Source: an uncultured Clostridia bacterium
Lineage (GTDB): Bacteria; Bacillota; Clostridia; Christensenellales; UBA1242
DNA length: 64,000 nucleotides
NCBI GenBank assembly: GCA_934747805.1
Contig: CAKVHC010000001.1
Coordinates: forward strand, 1 to 64,000
Direction: 5' to 3'
How positions within the stretch are numbered: position 1 is the stretch's first letter; each line of letters starts with the position of its first letter. Below the pieces are notes generated by a model. That model was not told where the DNA came from, made no database searches, and saw nothing but the letters and a program-made list of their open reading frames with translations. This document shows, in pieces, positions 45,916 through 55,882 of this stretch. The position numbers were made by a program, and so were the translations under genes.

Positions 45916-46737
45916 CTATCCTTCTAGTTTCTCAGCCTTTCTCTTTGCAAAAAGATCCTTAACCTTTTTTCTGCTTTCATTTTGTTCCTTTCTAGCTTTA
46001 AATGTTGCAAGCAAATCCAATAAGACTGCGTACAACAATTTAAAACTATCTGCACACTCTTCTTCTGTCAAAGAATGTATGCCTTCGCTCAACAGACTAA
46101 ACAAAGGATTATAAATGTCGTCATCAATAGGCAAATAATCTTTTATTATTTTGATTTTTTCATCCGTTCTCTTTTTAACAAACTCAGCATAATCGAGTCC
46201 AATTTCCGTCTGATTGTCTTTAAAAATATTTTTGATCAAATTTTCAAATACTCTTCGCATGTAAGTAAATGCCGCAACGAAATAGCCTTCTCCTGCACAT
46301 ACATTTGCCTTTTGAATTTCTTTAAAATACTCAGTGTCTATAATCTTACTTTTTTGGAATTGTTTTAACTCGTCTCTGCTCACATCAGATAGCGAAGGAT
46401 ATTGAGCAATCTTCATCATAGAATTATCAATAAACAGAAACTCCACATAAATCTTTTTAAAGCAGCTTGGACATAGGTACGTTATGGAAATAATATCGTC
46501 ATAGTATGCGTTCGAATTAGGTGTTCGTTGAAAATATCCCATTAATCGATTTGTGCTTTTTTCTTTATATATAAAAGTCTTGTTTGCTCGACAATTAGAA
46601 CAATATAAATCAAGCCCAGACAAAAGTGAAGTATAATTACTGATTTCTATTTTTTCATCTACTGATAATTCTATTTTTGAGTACAACGCCCCATTCATTA
46701 TAAAATCGCAAATTGCATTCTTTTTTTCGCTGTTCAT
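45916..46737 (-). CDS. Zinc-ribbon protein with DUF4145-like C-terminus
   Basis: 273 residues. Two Cys pairs (CSNC near 46 and CPSC near 90) form a zinc ribbon. The C-terminal half has 'GEGYFVAAFTYMRRVFENLIK' and 'LLSEGIHSLTEEECADSFKLL', the pattern of DUF4145/HEPN-like helical domains often found near restriction systems. It lies outside the element's right junction, so it is host or an older insertion. GTAAGGAGG precedes the ATG. Function unknown. Confidence 0.65.
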   Translation of the reverse strand: MNSEKKNAICDFIMNGALYSKIELSVDEKIEISNYTSLLSGLDLYCSNCRANKTFIYKEKSTNRLMGYFQRTPNSNAYYDDIISITYLCPSCFKKIYVEFLFIDNSMMKIAQYPSLSDVSRDELKQFQKSKIIDTEYFKEIQKANVCAGEGYFVAAFTYMRRVFENLIKNIFKDNQTEIGLDYAEFVKKRTDEKIKIIKDYLPIDDDIYNPLFSLLSEGIHSLTEEECADSFKLLYAVLLDLLATFKARKEQNESRKKVKDLFAKRKAEKLEG

Positions 46738-46859
46738 ACTTCCTCCTTACTGGCTATATTCTACCATAGTTTTCATGAAAATGAAATAGGTAAATGCGTT
46801 TTTTATAATTAAATTTTATATAAATCCTTTCGATTTATTTAGTCAATTTCGAGCTAACA

Positions 46860-46887
46860 AAAAATCACGGGCGTTTCCGTGATTTTT
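46860..46887 (-). terminator. Terminator of the giant repeat-protein operon
   Basis: On the minus strand AAAAATCACGG, a six-base loop and CCGTGATTTTT. Confidence 0.8.
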
Positions 46888-46889
46888 TA

Positions 46890-49800
46890 CTACTTGGCAT
46901 ATGCCCAAACTGCACTAAATACTGTGTCGCCAGTTATTGTAAAACCTTTCAATACATCACACGACTCAGTGTCTGGCTGAGTGGCCAATTTGTTGTAAGA
47001 CAACTGTCGTGGTCCAGTAACGCTCCATGTATGTAAGTTAAAAGCATATTCTTTTCTAATATACGCACCAGTATATGCATAAATACACGATGTGGTATAT
47101 TTGGTTAAATCAATATAAGTGCCTTGTAGTACTTTAAATGGTTGGCTAGGAATATTTGCTGCCTTTACACATTCAGTACGAATAAACCATTTTCCAAGGG
47201 TCTTTTTATCGTTTTCCCAAGTTGCCGGCTTAACGAAATCTACACAGAACGATACAGTATAATATTTTCTCACATCAACAGTCCAATCAGCCTGCAAAGT
47301 TGTATCTTCTTTCGGCATAGAAAAAGTTTCAGTGTTTTCGACTCTGTTTTCACCTATGTAATAGCCATTAAACGTGTAATCAATACGTTCAATCTCTTTT
47401 CCATCATCATAAAAGTAAGTCGACTGTTGTGGAATCTTAATCATTTCGCCTTGATAAATCGTTTGAACGGTGTTTAAAACCGTACCATAAGCGGATTTAA
47501 TTGTCAAGGTGTAGCGATTGCGGATGTAAATCTTTACATCTGCACTTGGCATTGTGAACGCATCAAAGTCCACAAGTTCTGTGAAATTTGCATCTAAGTA
47601 ATAGAGTGTGGATTCAACCAGTCGTGCATCGCTGATCGCTGGTTTAACTCCTTCTACCACATAATGTGAGTAGATATTTTCATCGCCGTCAATTATTTCT
47701 AGCAAATAGCTTTCTTCAGCCTTAACGACCATCCACTTTGCATACAATGTCACACTGTCGTTTGGCATAGTCTTTGAATTAAACACATTGTTAAATTCAG
47801 CATCAACATACCAGCCGTCAAATCGTTTGGTGTAAGTTATATTGCCAATTTTTTCGACTAATGGTTGGTCATATTGTGGCAATTCCAATTCCGCCCCAAC
47901 CAGTGAAGTAATGTCTGCAATTGCTTCTCCGCCGTTAGTTACGAAACTAATTGTCACATAGTTAACAGACGCTATCTCCCACTTTGCATAAAGCAATGTG
48001 TCACGTCGTGGCATAATGTTCTGATTGTATTCGCTGTCCGAGTCGAAAGACTTGGTTGTATACCAGCCAGCGAAAGTATGATACGTTCTTTCACTAGCGG
48101 TATCAACGAAATAATCATTAAGCGTTGGCAAGGTCAATTCGCTGCCTGCCACTCCCTTGATGTCGGCAATTTTTTCAGAGCAGTTCGTTTCAAAACTTAA
48201 TAAGAACTCACGTTGACTACTTAAGTTCCAATCTCCGTCATACGCATCCCAGGCTGAACCTTCGCTTAAACCAGCGTTGGCAGATGTGAAATCGTACATT
48301 TCTTGCATATCTGTTTTAGCGCCAATATTGACAAGGTTGAGATTGTCTGATTTTAGAACAATATTAACACTAGAAGCCAGGTCAATATTCATGTCCACTG
48401 TGAGTCCGCCCACAATCTTGTCGCCATTATAGTTCTGAGTTCTAACGCCAACAGTCATATTGCCCAGTTTATCGTCTTCGACAAGTTCTTGCAAGTTGAT
48501 AACCAGCTCATAATAATTCTCAGTTGCGCTGAATCCTTTCAGTACATTGCTGTAATCGAGTGGATTCTGGCGTTCTTTGTTCACAAGTTTGTTGATTTCA
48601 GCCATAATCTTTTCACTGAAACCGAATCCGTATTGCAAAATATAATACAAAGGGTCATCAAGTAAGGTGTCAACATGAATCTTCATTTTCTTTTCGTACA
48701 ATCTGTCTGCTTGGAACACTGTCGTTGGCACAGTTTCAGATCTGTACAAATATACCATATTGTCTTTGATATAAATGTGGAGTATTCGATTCAATCCAGA
48801 ATAGATGCCGCTTGTGACATTGCCCACTTTGAATGGAACGTCATCATTGACACCTGGCACAACAGGAATAGCTCCAAGTCGTGCGCTGGCTTCAAACTCG
48901 TTGCCGCCCAACAGTTTGACTTTGACATTGACAGGAATGTTCCAATCGATGTTGATTCCAACCACGTTGAGTTTCAAGTTAATTGAGCCGTCAATCTCAA
49001 AATCTGTAAACTGTTTACTATTTGCCAATGCGTCAATCAGATTTTCCACACCAGACAAATCAATGTAGTCCGCAGCAGGAGCACTCGCAATAGGTGTAAA
49101 TTCTTGCAAAGCAATTGACACGCTGTCAACTTGGTTGTTGGCAATTGTCAAGTCCTTTACAACCAGACTAGTTAGGCTGTCGGCATCATAATCCACATCC
49201 AATTTGAGAGTGTGGATTTCGTCCAAGTCAAGTCCTAAATCTGTCAAATCTACAACAATCGCTATATTAGAATCGGTGATAGACAGTTTTTCAATCATCT
49301 CAATCTTAAACTTATTCAATATTTCATCAATGTTAAATCCGTCAATCATTTGAGTGATTTTTTGAATATCTATGTCGCCCATCTCCACATTCAATAGTTC
49401 GCTAACTGCACTAATGAGTTGGCCTATATTGTCGCCGCCAATCTTGGCGTACATTTTGTTGTATCGAATGTAAAGCCCGTTGTCTATGAATGTGATCTCA
49501 ATCGAGTGTTGGTTAGTCACCGTGCTGTATGGGTTTTGTGCACGCACTCCGTTCGTGTACTCAAACTTTTCAGTTATTGTCGTCACTTCAAAGTTGATAT
49601 ATGCACGCATTTTGTTTATGTTAAATTTGTTTTTGCCGTTTTCAATTGTGTAAGCATCTTTCCATTCAAAGCGTGCGTTACTTCCGTCCAGCATATGAAT
49701 GGTTGTGACCACTGCCTTTAGCGGATTGTCTCTTGCATCTCTTTGCACTGAACTATGTACAATATCTGTTTTCAGTCCAAATGCAATCTGCTTGTTATCC

Positions 49801-52800
49801 ACAACTTCAATCGCAGTGTTCAAAACGCTATTGATAACGTCTTGCAAAGAATCTAAACTACAATATATGCTTTCGTCAGCCATTTTTGGTGGAATAAATT
49901 CGTCAAGGATATTAATGCTGCCTGACAAACTCATGCCTTTTATTGCGAGCGATTTAATGTCTACACCAGTAATTTTGTCGGCATAGTTGATTGCAACTAG
50001 CAAATCTTGTTCAGCGCCAAACATTGTTTTGTCTAAACAAATCTGTGCTGCGTTGCAACCTATGTTCAATGCCTTAATCCATGTGCAATCGATTGAACTA
50101 AAGTCGCCAGACTTAATTGCATCGAAGTCAATGCTTGGCAACAATTGACTTAGTATCTTTCTTAAATCAATGTCGCCCTTTTGAGATATCACTTTATCCT
50201 TAGATTCTGCAATTAGGTCACGCATTGATATGTTGGTTATATCTTGTGTTTTCAGACTCTCGCTTAGGAATTTGAGTTGCATTACAACGTCAACAATTGA
50301 GTCAAGTTCACCAACACCTAAACAAACGTTCAATGTGTTGTATGTCAGGTAAATTCTTTCACCGTCATAGAACACCGTTATATCATGAGAATATCCGCCG
50401 TCCTCAGTCAAGTTCAAATGCACATAGCCGTTCAAAGCCATTATGCCACTAGGTGTTGAAGTGTCGGTGAAATCTTTTATTTTGCTGAAATCTACATACA
50501 CGTTGCCATATGCTCGGAATGTCTTGCCGTTCATAACAAGGATGGTGTTAGAAATTGTTATTGCTAATGTCTTATCTGCTTTAACCTTTTCTATAGTATT
50601 GAGCACGCTATTAATTGCCTTGTCAACGCCAGAAATGTCTTGATATTCATCTGCATTTAGTTGGCTAGGAGTGAAATAATAATCTAGTCCAGCACTAAAT
50701 CCAATTTCATAATCACCAAGCTGAACATTTACTAGAGCAATGCTTGACAACAAGTTCTTGTAGCCAAGTACAATGTTAATATCTTCGCTGCTGCCAATTA
50801 GTGACTTGTCTAATGTAATAGACAACTCATAGTCTGTTAGTGAAAGTTGTTTGATCAATAAGAGGGATATGTTTGTATAATCACCTGCAATGATCTCACT
50901 TACAATTGAGCCGGCAATCAGGTCTGTAAATTTGCTTGCGTCAATGTCGATTGGTACAAATTTTTCAATAGTAGGGATCAAATCTTTAATGCTATCGCAT
51001 GCAATCTTAAGTTTGAGTCCTTGATAGTCAACATATATAATGCCGTTATCCAGTCTGACGACAAATGCGAACTCTTTTCCGTTCACTGTCGCAGTTATGT
51101 CAGCATACACTGTCAGGTCATTAATAGAGAACACTGTTTTCAGCTTGCTTGCATTTACATAAACTCTGCCACTAAGTCCAATTACCTTGCCAGAGATATT
51201 GGCATTGGCATTGAGGTTGAGTGCAATCTGTTTGGTGTCTTTGAGTCTTTCAATAGTCGACTTTAATGCACTGATTAAGTCGCTTGTGCTAGACATATCT
51301 GCATAGTCGTCTACAAATGTCGGAACACGAACACCTGTTGACAAGGCTAAGTCTACGCTAGCTGCAATACCTTTCATGGATAGATCTGAAATTGAGATAG
51401 ATTGAATGCTATTTGCATAACCGATTTCAATTGTAATGTCATTGTCTGTCGCAGTGAAATCTTTGCTAAGTGTGACTGTTGTTTTGTCTTCGCCGATTGC
51501 AATGTTTTTAATTATTGCCAACGACAAACTTGACAGGTCGCCAGATAGAATGTCTTTTATGTTAAATGTTGGGAAAATATTTCGAATAATGCTGTCAATG
51601 TCAATCTCAATGCCGAACTGAGATTTTAATAGGTCGACGATTTTCTCAATTGGCATACTGAGTTTCAATCCATCAACTGAGACATAAATCGTTTTCTTTA
51701 TGACATATGCTTCTACAGCAAATGTTCTGCCTAACGCCGATATGCTTAAGTCAGCATAGATTGTGTCACCGTCGACTACAGTTTTGCCTGCGACTGAGAT
51801 TTCTTTGCCTTTAACTGTCATAAGAGCGTCAATGTTGAGTGTTACGCCGTTTTGTTTGAATCCGTCAACAGTTGTCAACACTGCATTGAGCAACTTATCT
51901 ACGTTTGCAATTGAGATTGTATTAACTTGAGTGAAATCTTTTTCCACAAATCTATCTGCAATGTGGATATCTGCGCCAGCCGAAATGCCAAACAAGTTGA
52001 GTTCGCCAATTGTAAGGCTAGTGATTGTTTTGTCAAATCCAAACACAACACTTAGGTCATCCGGAGTGTTCAGAAGTGACTTGTCTAGTCCTATGCTGAA
52101 CGTATTTTCACCAGTGGTGATATATTTCAAAAGATTGGTTGGCAATGCTTCAATGTTGCCTGCAATCAGATTGAATATAAGGCTAAAGTTTGCTTTTAGA
52201 TTATTAGTGACGTCTGACATGTTGCCCAGTTTGTCAGACAAAGCAGACTTCAAATTGTCGATTTCAGCAATGCTCGTTTTAATCGTAATATTGTCAAGTG
52301 CGAAATAAATTTCATCACCTGTCATTGACATTGTCAGGTCAAACGTCTTGTTAAATGCTTTGACCTTTGCGTCCATATAAATATGTAAATTGTTTGTGTC
52401 AGCAAAGTCAAGGTTTACATTCGCACTAACATTGGTCTTCGTGCCACGAATGTCAGCTTGGGTGTCTAGCACGAACGAAATTTGTTTGTTCTTCAAGATT
52501 TGTCTTGCACTGGTGATAAGTGCATCGGCAAACTTATCTATATTAGTCAAATGTGCATATTGCTGTTTATCTAGATTTGGAATGTTAACGTTGGCGCTAT
52601 ATCCCAACACCAAATCCAATTTGTAGCCAGCGATATTAATGTCTAATAGTGAAAGATAACTGAATTGGTTGTTTTCGTCTAAGCCGATTTCAATGTTTAT
52701 GTCGTTATCAATGCCCAATCCTTTGGCAAGTATTGTGATTTTAATCACATTGTCTTCGCCTTTAGCGACTTGCAATAAGTTGTTGATATCAATTCCGTTC

Positions 52801-53981
52801 AAGCCGTTTGGCAAAAGTGATTTGATATCAAGGTTTGGCAATTTGCCAGCCAGCAAGCCCATTAAACTGTTTATAACATTTTCGTTGCCTAGCTGTTCTT
52901 TGAAAATGTCAACAAGTGCGTTAATGTCGGTTTTGTTTAAACGCATTTTGAGTGCATTGACTGACATATACAAATTGTCGCCAATGTAACCTACGCTCAT
53001 CGTGTGACGAGTGTCATTTAGGTCAAGTGTAAACTCTGTGTACGCACCAAGTTCAGCACCAAAGTCTAGGTCAAGTCCGCCAGTGAGTCTATAACTCTTG
53101 TCACCTTTAAGTGTGGCGTCCACATCAAAGTGTGCTTTTTTGTTGGTCAAGATTTCATTTACGCCGTCCAACACGCTCAAAGTGTTGGTCACGTCCACAA
53201 ACTCTTTTTCGCCGTCAGGTGCTGTAATGTTGATTGTCTTGTCTGGTGTCAAATTTGCGTTTAATGCACCTTTTATGCCTGCCAGATTGATTTTGTTGGC
53301 AACCACGCTTTTAATTATGTAGTCGCTGTCTGTGTAAATGTCGAGCGACAGTCCTTCCATGATTGTGAAAGGCAATAATAAGTCGCCGTTGTCCTGTTTG
53401 ATCGCCTTAAGCGTCATAAACGAACTCATTAGTGCGTCTGTGTCAATTTCAGGTAGGCTTGCACCAAAGTCAATGTCTATATTGAGTGTTGGCAAAAGCG
53501 AAATTATTTTGCTTATGCTGTTTGTGCTAAGTTTGATGTCCATTGACTCGGTCGAAAGATACAAAATACTATCCAAATATGAGATAGAGATGGATACGTC
53601 CTTGTCGGCCATCTTCACAAGAAGGTCGCCTTCGACCTTAATGTCATTCAACCCATTTATACTAAGACTTCCGTCAAAATTGACTGTAGCCTTAGTTTGA
53701 GCCGTGTTTGTCAAACTGGTGCTCATAGTCTGAGTCGTTTCGTTGGTGTAAATGTCAAAGGTGATGTCCACCTTTGTAGTGTCTAGGTTCATTAAGCCAT
53801 TCAACAATTTCTCGCCGTCGCTTGTTTCAGGCTTTTGTTGACCTTGATTTGTTCCGCCGCTGTGAGTGATGTCGGCTTGCCCCTGCTTGATGAGTGCGTT
53901 CACACCAATTGTGCCAAAGACAGCCGAAAGAGTCGCTACTATGTAAACAAAAGTGTATAGTAGAAATCTCTTTGCTTTCAT
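46890..53981 (-). CDS. Giant exported repeat protein with InlB-type C-terminal repeats
   Basis: 2363 residues. An N-terminal membrane or signal segment (FLLYTFVYIVATLSAVFGTI) is followed by a short low-complexity linker (Gly/Gln/Thr). Then come about seven homologous modules of 210-240 residues, each rich in beta strands. Recurring motifs are 'LxNAVLxTI', 'YxSVxxLKxxx' and 'ITxIxIxxLxIxG', recalling LolA/LppX-like lipid-binding folds. The last 470 residues contain InlB/Listeria-Bacteroides repeats ('FAGWYTTKSFD', 'TLYAKW', 'FDGWYVDAEFN') of the kind found in adhesins. No LPXTG anchor is seen. It is the third gene of an operon. Cell-surface exposure is likely; the ligand is unknown. Confidence 0.8.
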   Translation of the reverse strand: MKAKRFLLYTFVYIVATLSAVFGTIGVNALIKQGQADITHSGGTNQGQQKPETSDGEKLLNGLMNLDTTKVDITFDIYTNETTQTMSTSLTNTAQTKATVNFDGSLSINGLNDIKVEGDLLVKMADKDVSISISYLDSILYLSTESMDIKLSTNSISKIISLLPTLNIDIDFGASLPEIDTDALMSSFMTLKAIKQDNGDLLLPFTIMEGLSLDIYTDSDYIIKSVVANKINLAGIKGALNANLTPDKTINITAPDGEKEFVDVTNTLSVLDGVNEILTNKKAHFDVDATLKGDKSYRLTGGLDLDFGAELGAYTEFTLDLNDTRHTMSVGYIGDNLYMSVNALKMRLNKTDINALVDIFKEQLGNENVINSLMGLLAGKLPNLDIKSLLPNGLNGIDINNLLQVAKGEDNVIKITILAKGLGIDNDINIEIGLDENNQFSYLSLLDINIAGYKLDLVLGYSANVNIPNLDKQQYAHLTNIDKFADALITSARQILKNKQISFVLDTQADIRGTKTNVSANVNLDFADTNNLHIYMDAKVKAFNKTFDLTMSMTGDEIYFALDNITIKTSIAEIDNLKSALSDKLGNMSDVTNNLKANFSLIFNLIAGNIEALPTNLLKYITTGENTFSIGLDKSLLNTPDDLSVVFGFDKTITSLTIGELNLFGISAGADIHIADRFVEKDFTQVNTISIANVDKLLNAVLTTVDGFKQNGVTLNIDALMTVKGKEISVAGKTVVDGDTIYADLSISALGRTFAVEAYVIKKTIYVSVDGLKLSMPIEKIVDLLKSQFGIEIDIDSIIRNIFPTFNIKDILSGDLSSLSLAIIKNIAIGEDKTTVTLSKDFTATDNDITIEIGYANSIQSISISDLSMKGIAASVDLALSTGVRVPTFVDDYADMSSTSDLISALKSTIERLKDTKQIALNLNANANISGKVIGLSGRVYVNASKLKTVFSINDLTVYADITATVNGKEFAFVVRLDNGIIYVDYQGLKLKIACDSIKDLIPTIEKFVPIDIDASKFTDLIAGSIVSEIIAGDYTNISLLLIKQLSLTDYELSITLDKSLIGSSEDINIVLGYKNLLSSIALVNVQLGDYEIGFSAGLDYYFTPSQLNADEYQDISGVDKAINSVLNTIEKVKADKTLAITISNTILVMNGKTFRAYGNVYVDFSKIKDFTDTSTPSGIMALNGYVHLNLTEDGGYSHDITVFYDGERIYLTYNTLNVCLGVGELDSIVDVVMQLKFLSESLKTQDITNISMRDLIAESKDKVISQKGDIDLRKILSQLLPSIDFDAIKSGDFSSIDCTWIKALNIGCNAAQICLDKTMFGAEQDLLVAINYADKITGVDIKSLAIKGMSLSGSINILDEFIPPKMADESIYCSLDSLQDVINSVLNTAIEVVDNKQIAFGLKTDIVHSSVQRDARDNPLKAVVTTIHMLDGSNARFEWKDAYTIENGKNKFNINKMRAYINFEVTTITEKFEYTNGVRAQNPYSTVTNQHSIEITFIDNGLYIRYNKMYAKIGGDNIGQLISAVSELLNVEMGDIDIQKITQMIDGFNIDEILNKFKIEMIEKLSITDSNIAIVVDLTDLGLDLDEIHTLKLDVDYDADSLTSLVVKDLTIANNQVDSVSIALQEFTPIASAPAADYIDLSGVENLIDALANSKQFTDFEIDGSINLKLNVVGINIDWNIPVNVKVKLLGGNEFEASARLGAIPVVPGVNDDVPFKVGNVTSGIYSGLNRILHIYIKDNMVYLYRSETVPTTVFQADRLYEKKMKIHVDTLLDDPLYYILQYGFGFSEKIMAEINKLVNKERQNPLDYSNVLKGFSATENYYELVINLQELVEDDKLGNMTVGVRTQNYNGDKIVGGLTVDMNIDLASSVNIVLKSDNLNLVNIGAKTDMQEMYDFTSANAGLSEGSAWDAYDGDWNLSSQREFLLSFETNCSEKIADIKGVAGSELTLPTLNDYFVDTASERTYHTFAGWYTTKSFDSDSEYNQNIMPRRDTLLYAKWEIASVNYVTISFVTNGGEAIADITSLVGAELELPQYDQPLVEKIGNITYTKRFDGWYVDAEFNNVFNSKTMPNDSVTLYAKWMVVKAEESYLLEIIDGDENIYSHYVVEGVKPAISDARLVESTLYYLDANFTELVDFDAFTMPSADVKIYIRNRYTLTIKSAYGTVLNTVQTIYQGEMIKIPQQSTYFYDDGKEIERIDYTFNGYYIGENRVENTETFSMPKEDTTLQADWTVDVRKYYTVSFCVDFVKPATWENDKKTLGKWFIRTECVKAANIPSQPFKVLQGTYIDLTKYTTSCIYAYTGAYIRKEYAFNLHTWSVTGPRQLSYNKLATQPDTESCDVLKGFTITGDTVFSAVWAYAK

Positions 53982-54036
53982 AACTCGCTCCTTTTAATGT
54001 GTTGTGATTAATTTTAGATTAATCTGTAATTTTTCT

Positions 54037-54963
54037 TTATATATAAGATTTGTCGGTCTTTGCTGGAATCTCAAAGTCCTCGTCATAACTAAATGTGTTG
54101 GTTAGTGTGGCAACGCTCGATGCAGTGATTCCCATTTTTGCATCGTAGGTTTCGTTGCTGGTGAATGACAAAATGCGATAGTCGGCATTCATGGTGACTT
54201 TAATTTTAGGATTTGACGTGAAATCTGGATATTCGCTAAGTCCACCAGTGGCTTTCATATTTTTCACATAATTTACGACCGACTTGCTCTTGTCCAACTC
54301 CAACTCGAAAACATAGTTGCCGTTAGCGTCCAATGTCACAGCCGATGCGCTCACCACTGTCTTTGACGAAACAATGTAAGTCATATAATCGGTCAGAGTG
54401 CAACTAAACTTGGCTTTGTATTCGTCCATAGTTTTGATATCGTTCTCAACGTTTGTGTCCCAAGTCACCGTCTTGCCAGAAAGCGAACCTTCATAATGCT
54501 CAATGGCATTACCACTGGCATAGAATCTGTTTATCGCTTTGGCGAACTTGCTCACGCTTATGTTTTCAAAATAAATGTTGTTGTTTACTCTAATGGTTAG
54601 GGCATTGATTGTCTGATTGACTGTCACGCCCATTGCTTTGGCTTTTACCAAACCTTCGCCCTCGATTTTCACGCGTTCTGCCTTGAATGTGGTGTCGAAT
54701 GCCAGCACGCAACATTTGGTTGCACCCAACTGTTCAGGTGTTTTGCCTTGAGATTCGGTGCGGATTTCCGCAACATTGTCTTGCAAACTTGCCACATCAA
54801 AATTGTAACGGTTTGGGTCAAGCTGATTGCCGACAATATACATTCCCACGCCAAAGCCTGTTATAACGCCAATAAGTGCCATGGCAATAATGTTTATCAT
54901 AATTCGCTTTTTGCCAGGCAAAAGTGGGACTATCTCAACCGTCTTACTAGCCTTTGCTTTCAT
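54037..54963 (-). CDS. Membrane-anchored extracytoplasmic protein, partner of the giant protein
   Basis: 308 residues from 54963, where GGAGG precedes ATG. One membrane segment near the N-terminus (RIMINIIAMALIGVITGFGV, about 22-42) is followed by an extracytoplasmic domain of about 265 residues. That domain has beta structure resembling one module of the giant protein downstream ('ADYRILSFTSNETYDAKMGI'). No known family. The gene starts inside the end of the transposase-like gene and lies 55 bp before the giant gene, so the three are co-expressed. Confidence 0.65.
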   Translation of the reverse strand: MKAKASKTVEIVPLLPGKKRIMINIIAMALIGVITGFGVGMYIVGNQLDPNRYNFDVASLQDNVAEIRTESQGKTPEQLGATKCCVLAFDTTFKAERVKIEGEGLVKAKAMGVTVNQTINALTIRVNNNIYFENISVSKFAKAINRFYASGNAIEHYEGSLSGKTVTWDTNVENDIKTMDEYKAKFSCTLTDYMTYIVSSKTVVSASAVTLDANGNYVFELELDKSKSVVNYVKNMKATGGLSEYPDFTSNPKIKVTMNADYRILSFTSNETYDAKMGITASSVATLTNTFSYDEDFEIPAKTDKSYI

Positions 54964-55696
54964 TTGCAACCTCCGCTTTAACTGCTGGTTTGCTTGGTTT
55001 AATCTTCTTTGCCAAGCCCCACAGCATTCTTAGTGGCAAGGATGAAATGCGAGCGATCTGACGGACACTTGCTTTTGTGGCCTTGAATATCTGCGACATT
55101 ATCTTTTCGACCAAACTAGGTGGCATTTGAGATAGTTTGTGGGGCTGAATTTGAAAGGTGTTCTCAATGTAGGCGCAAAGTTCGTCGTCAGTTAGTTTAA
55201 TCTTTTGGTCTACCACCATTTGTCCGCCACATTCTTGCATAAATTGTTGTTCACTGCCAAACTTGTCTAGGGCGAACCCAGAGCCTATGAATTTGTCATT
55301 GAAATAATCTTGAACTGATGAAATGGCGTTTGAACTGGTGGTCGCAATGTAGTGCACACTGGCAACAAACGACCACATTTCGTCTTCGCTGTTGGCTGGA
55401 AAACTTATGTATCTGCCATAAAATACTTTGCCTGTGCGAGAGTGCGATTTGTTGTACGATTTGACAAACTTTATGGATGCATTGCGCAATATGTTGTCAA
55501 GCGTTGTGTCTGTTTCTTTAATCACTAGCAAAAAAGACTTGTCTAGCAATGTGTAGGCAAACAAGGAAATTTTGTCCTGTGCTAAAATATTTAAAAAACT
55601 GGCCTTGTCAGATGCATCAAACGTAACACCGTCAATGCTTTTGAGATTGACCATATATGTTCCAAGTTCACTCTTTTCACGAGCTTTACGAGCCAT
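54947..55696 (-). CDS. REP-associated transposase-like protein lacking the catalytic His pair
   Basis: 249 residues with the RAYT (TnpA_REP, Y1 transposase) plan: 'MARKAREKSELGTYMVNLKS', 'ISLFAYTLLDKSFLLVIKET', 'IKFVKSYNKSHSRTGKVFYG', 'RYISFPANSEDEMWSFVASV' and 'HYIATTSS'. In active enzymes the second segment ends in an HxH pair (MPNHVHLLI); here it reads LDKSFLLVI, so the metal-binding HUH motif is lost, while the Tyr region (KSYNKSH) remains. The C-terminal 'VRQIARISSLPLRMLWGL' is a DnaA-like helix-turn-helix. It is probably a domesticated DNA- or RNA-binding protein. AGGAG precedes the ATG. It heads the operon with the two exported proteins. Confidence 0.75.
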   Translation of the reverse strand: MARKAREKSELGTYMVNLKSIDGVTFDASDKASFLNILAQDKISLFAYTLLDKSFLLVIKETDTTLDNILRNASIKFVKSYNKSHSRTGKVFYGRYISFPANSEDEMWSFVASVHYIATTSSNAISSVQDYFNDKFIGSGFALDKFGSEQQFMQECGGQMVVDQKIKLTDDELCAYIENTFQIQPHKLSQMPPSLVEKIMSQIFKATKASVRQIARISSLPLRMLWGLAKKIKPSKPAVKAEVANESKG

Positions 55697-55757
55697 TTAT
55701 ACTCCTAAAAACGAAAACCAAAAAGGGCATAGTCCCTATTACGATTCTCTACATTTT

Positions 55758-55786
55758 ATGCTAACAAAAGTAATGCCTATTGTCAA
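55758..55786 (-). promoter_or_regulatory. Possible promoter of the RAYT-like operon
   Basis: On the minus strand TTGACA, 17 bases, TAGCAT; the -10 is imperfect. Confidence 0.4.
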
Positions 55787-55882
55787 TAGTTTATTGTCCC
55801 TTTTGCAACAATTATGTCAAATTTTTCCATTTTTGTTGATAATTGGTACTGTTTTGACAAAATTTTATGTCATAATGTGCAT

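Noticed and set aside
48675..53700. Several plus-strand reading frames of 60-125 codons inside the giant gene
   Set aside because: They are shadows of the repeated coding sequence on the other strand and have no ribosome sites or recognisable products.
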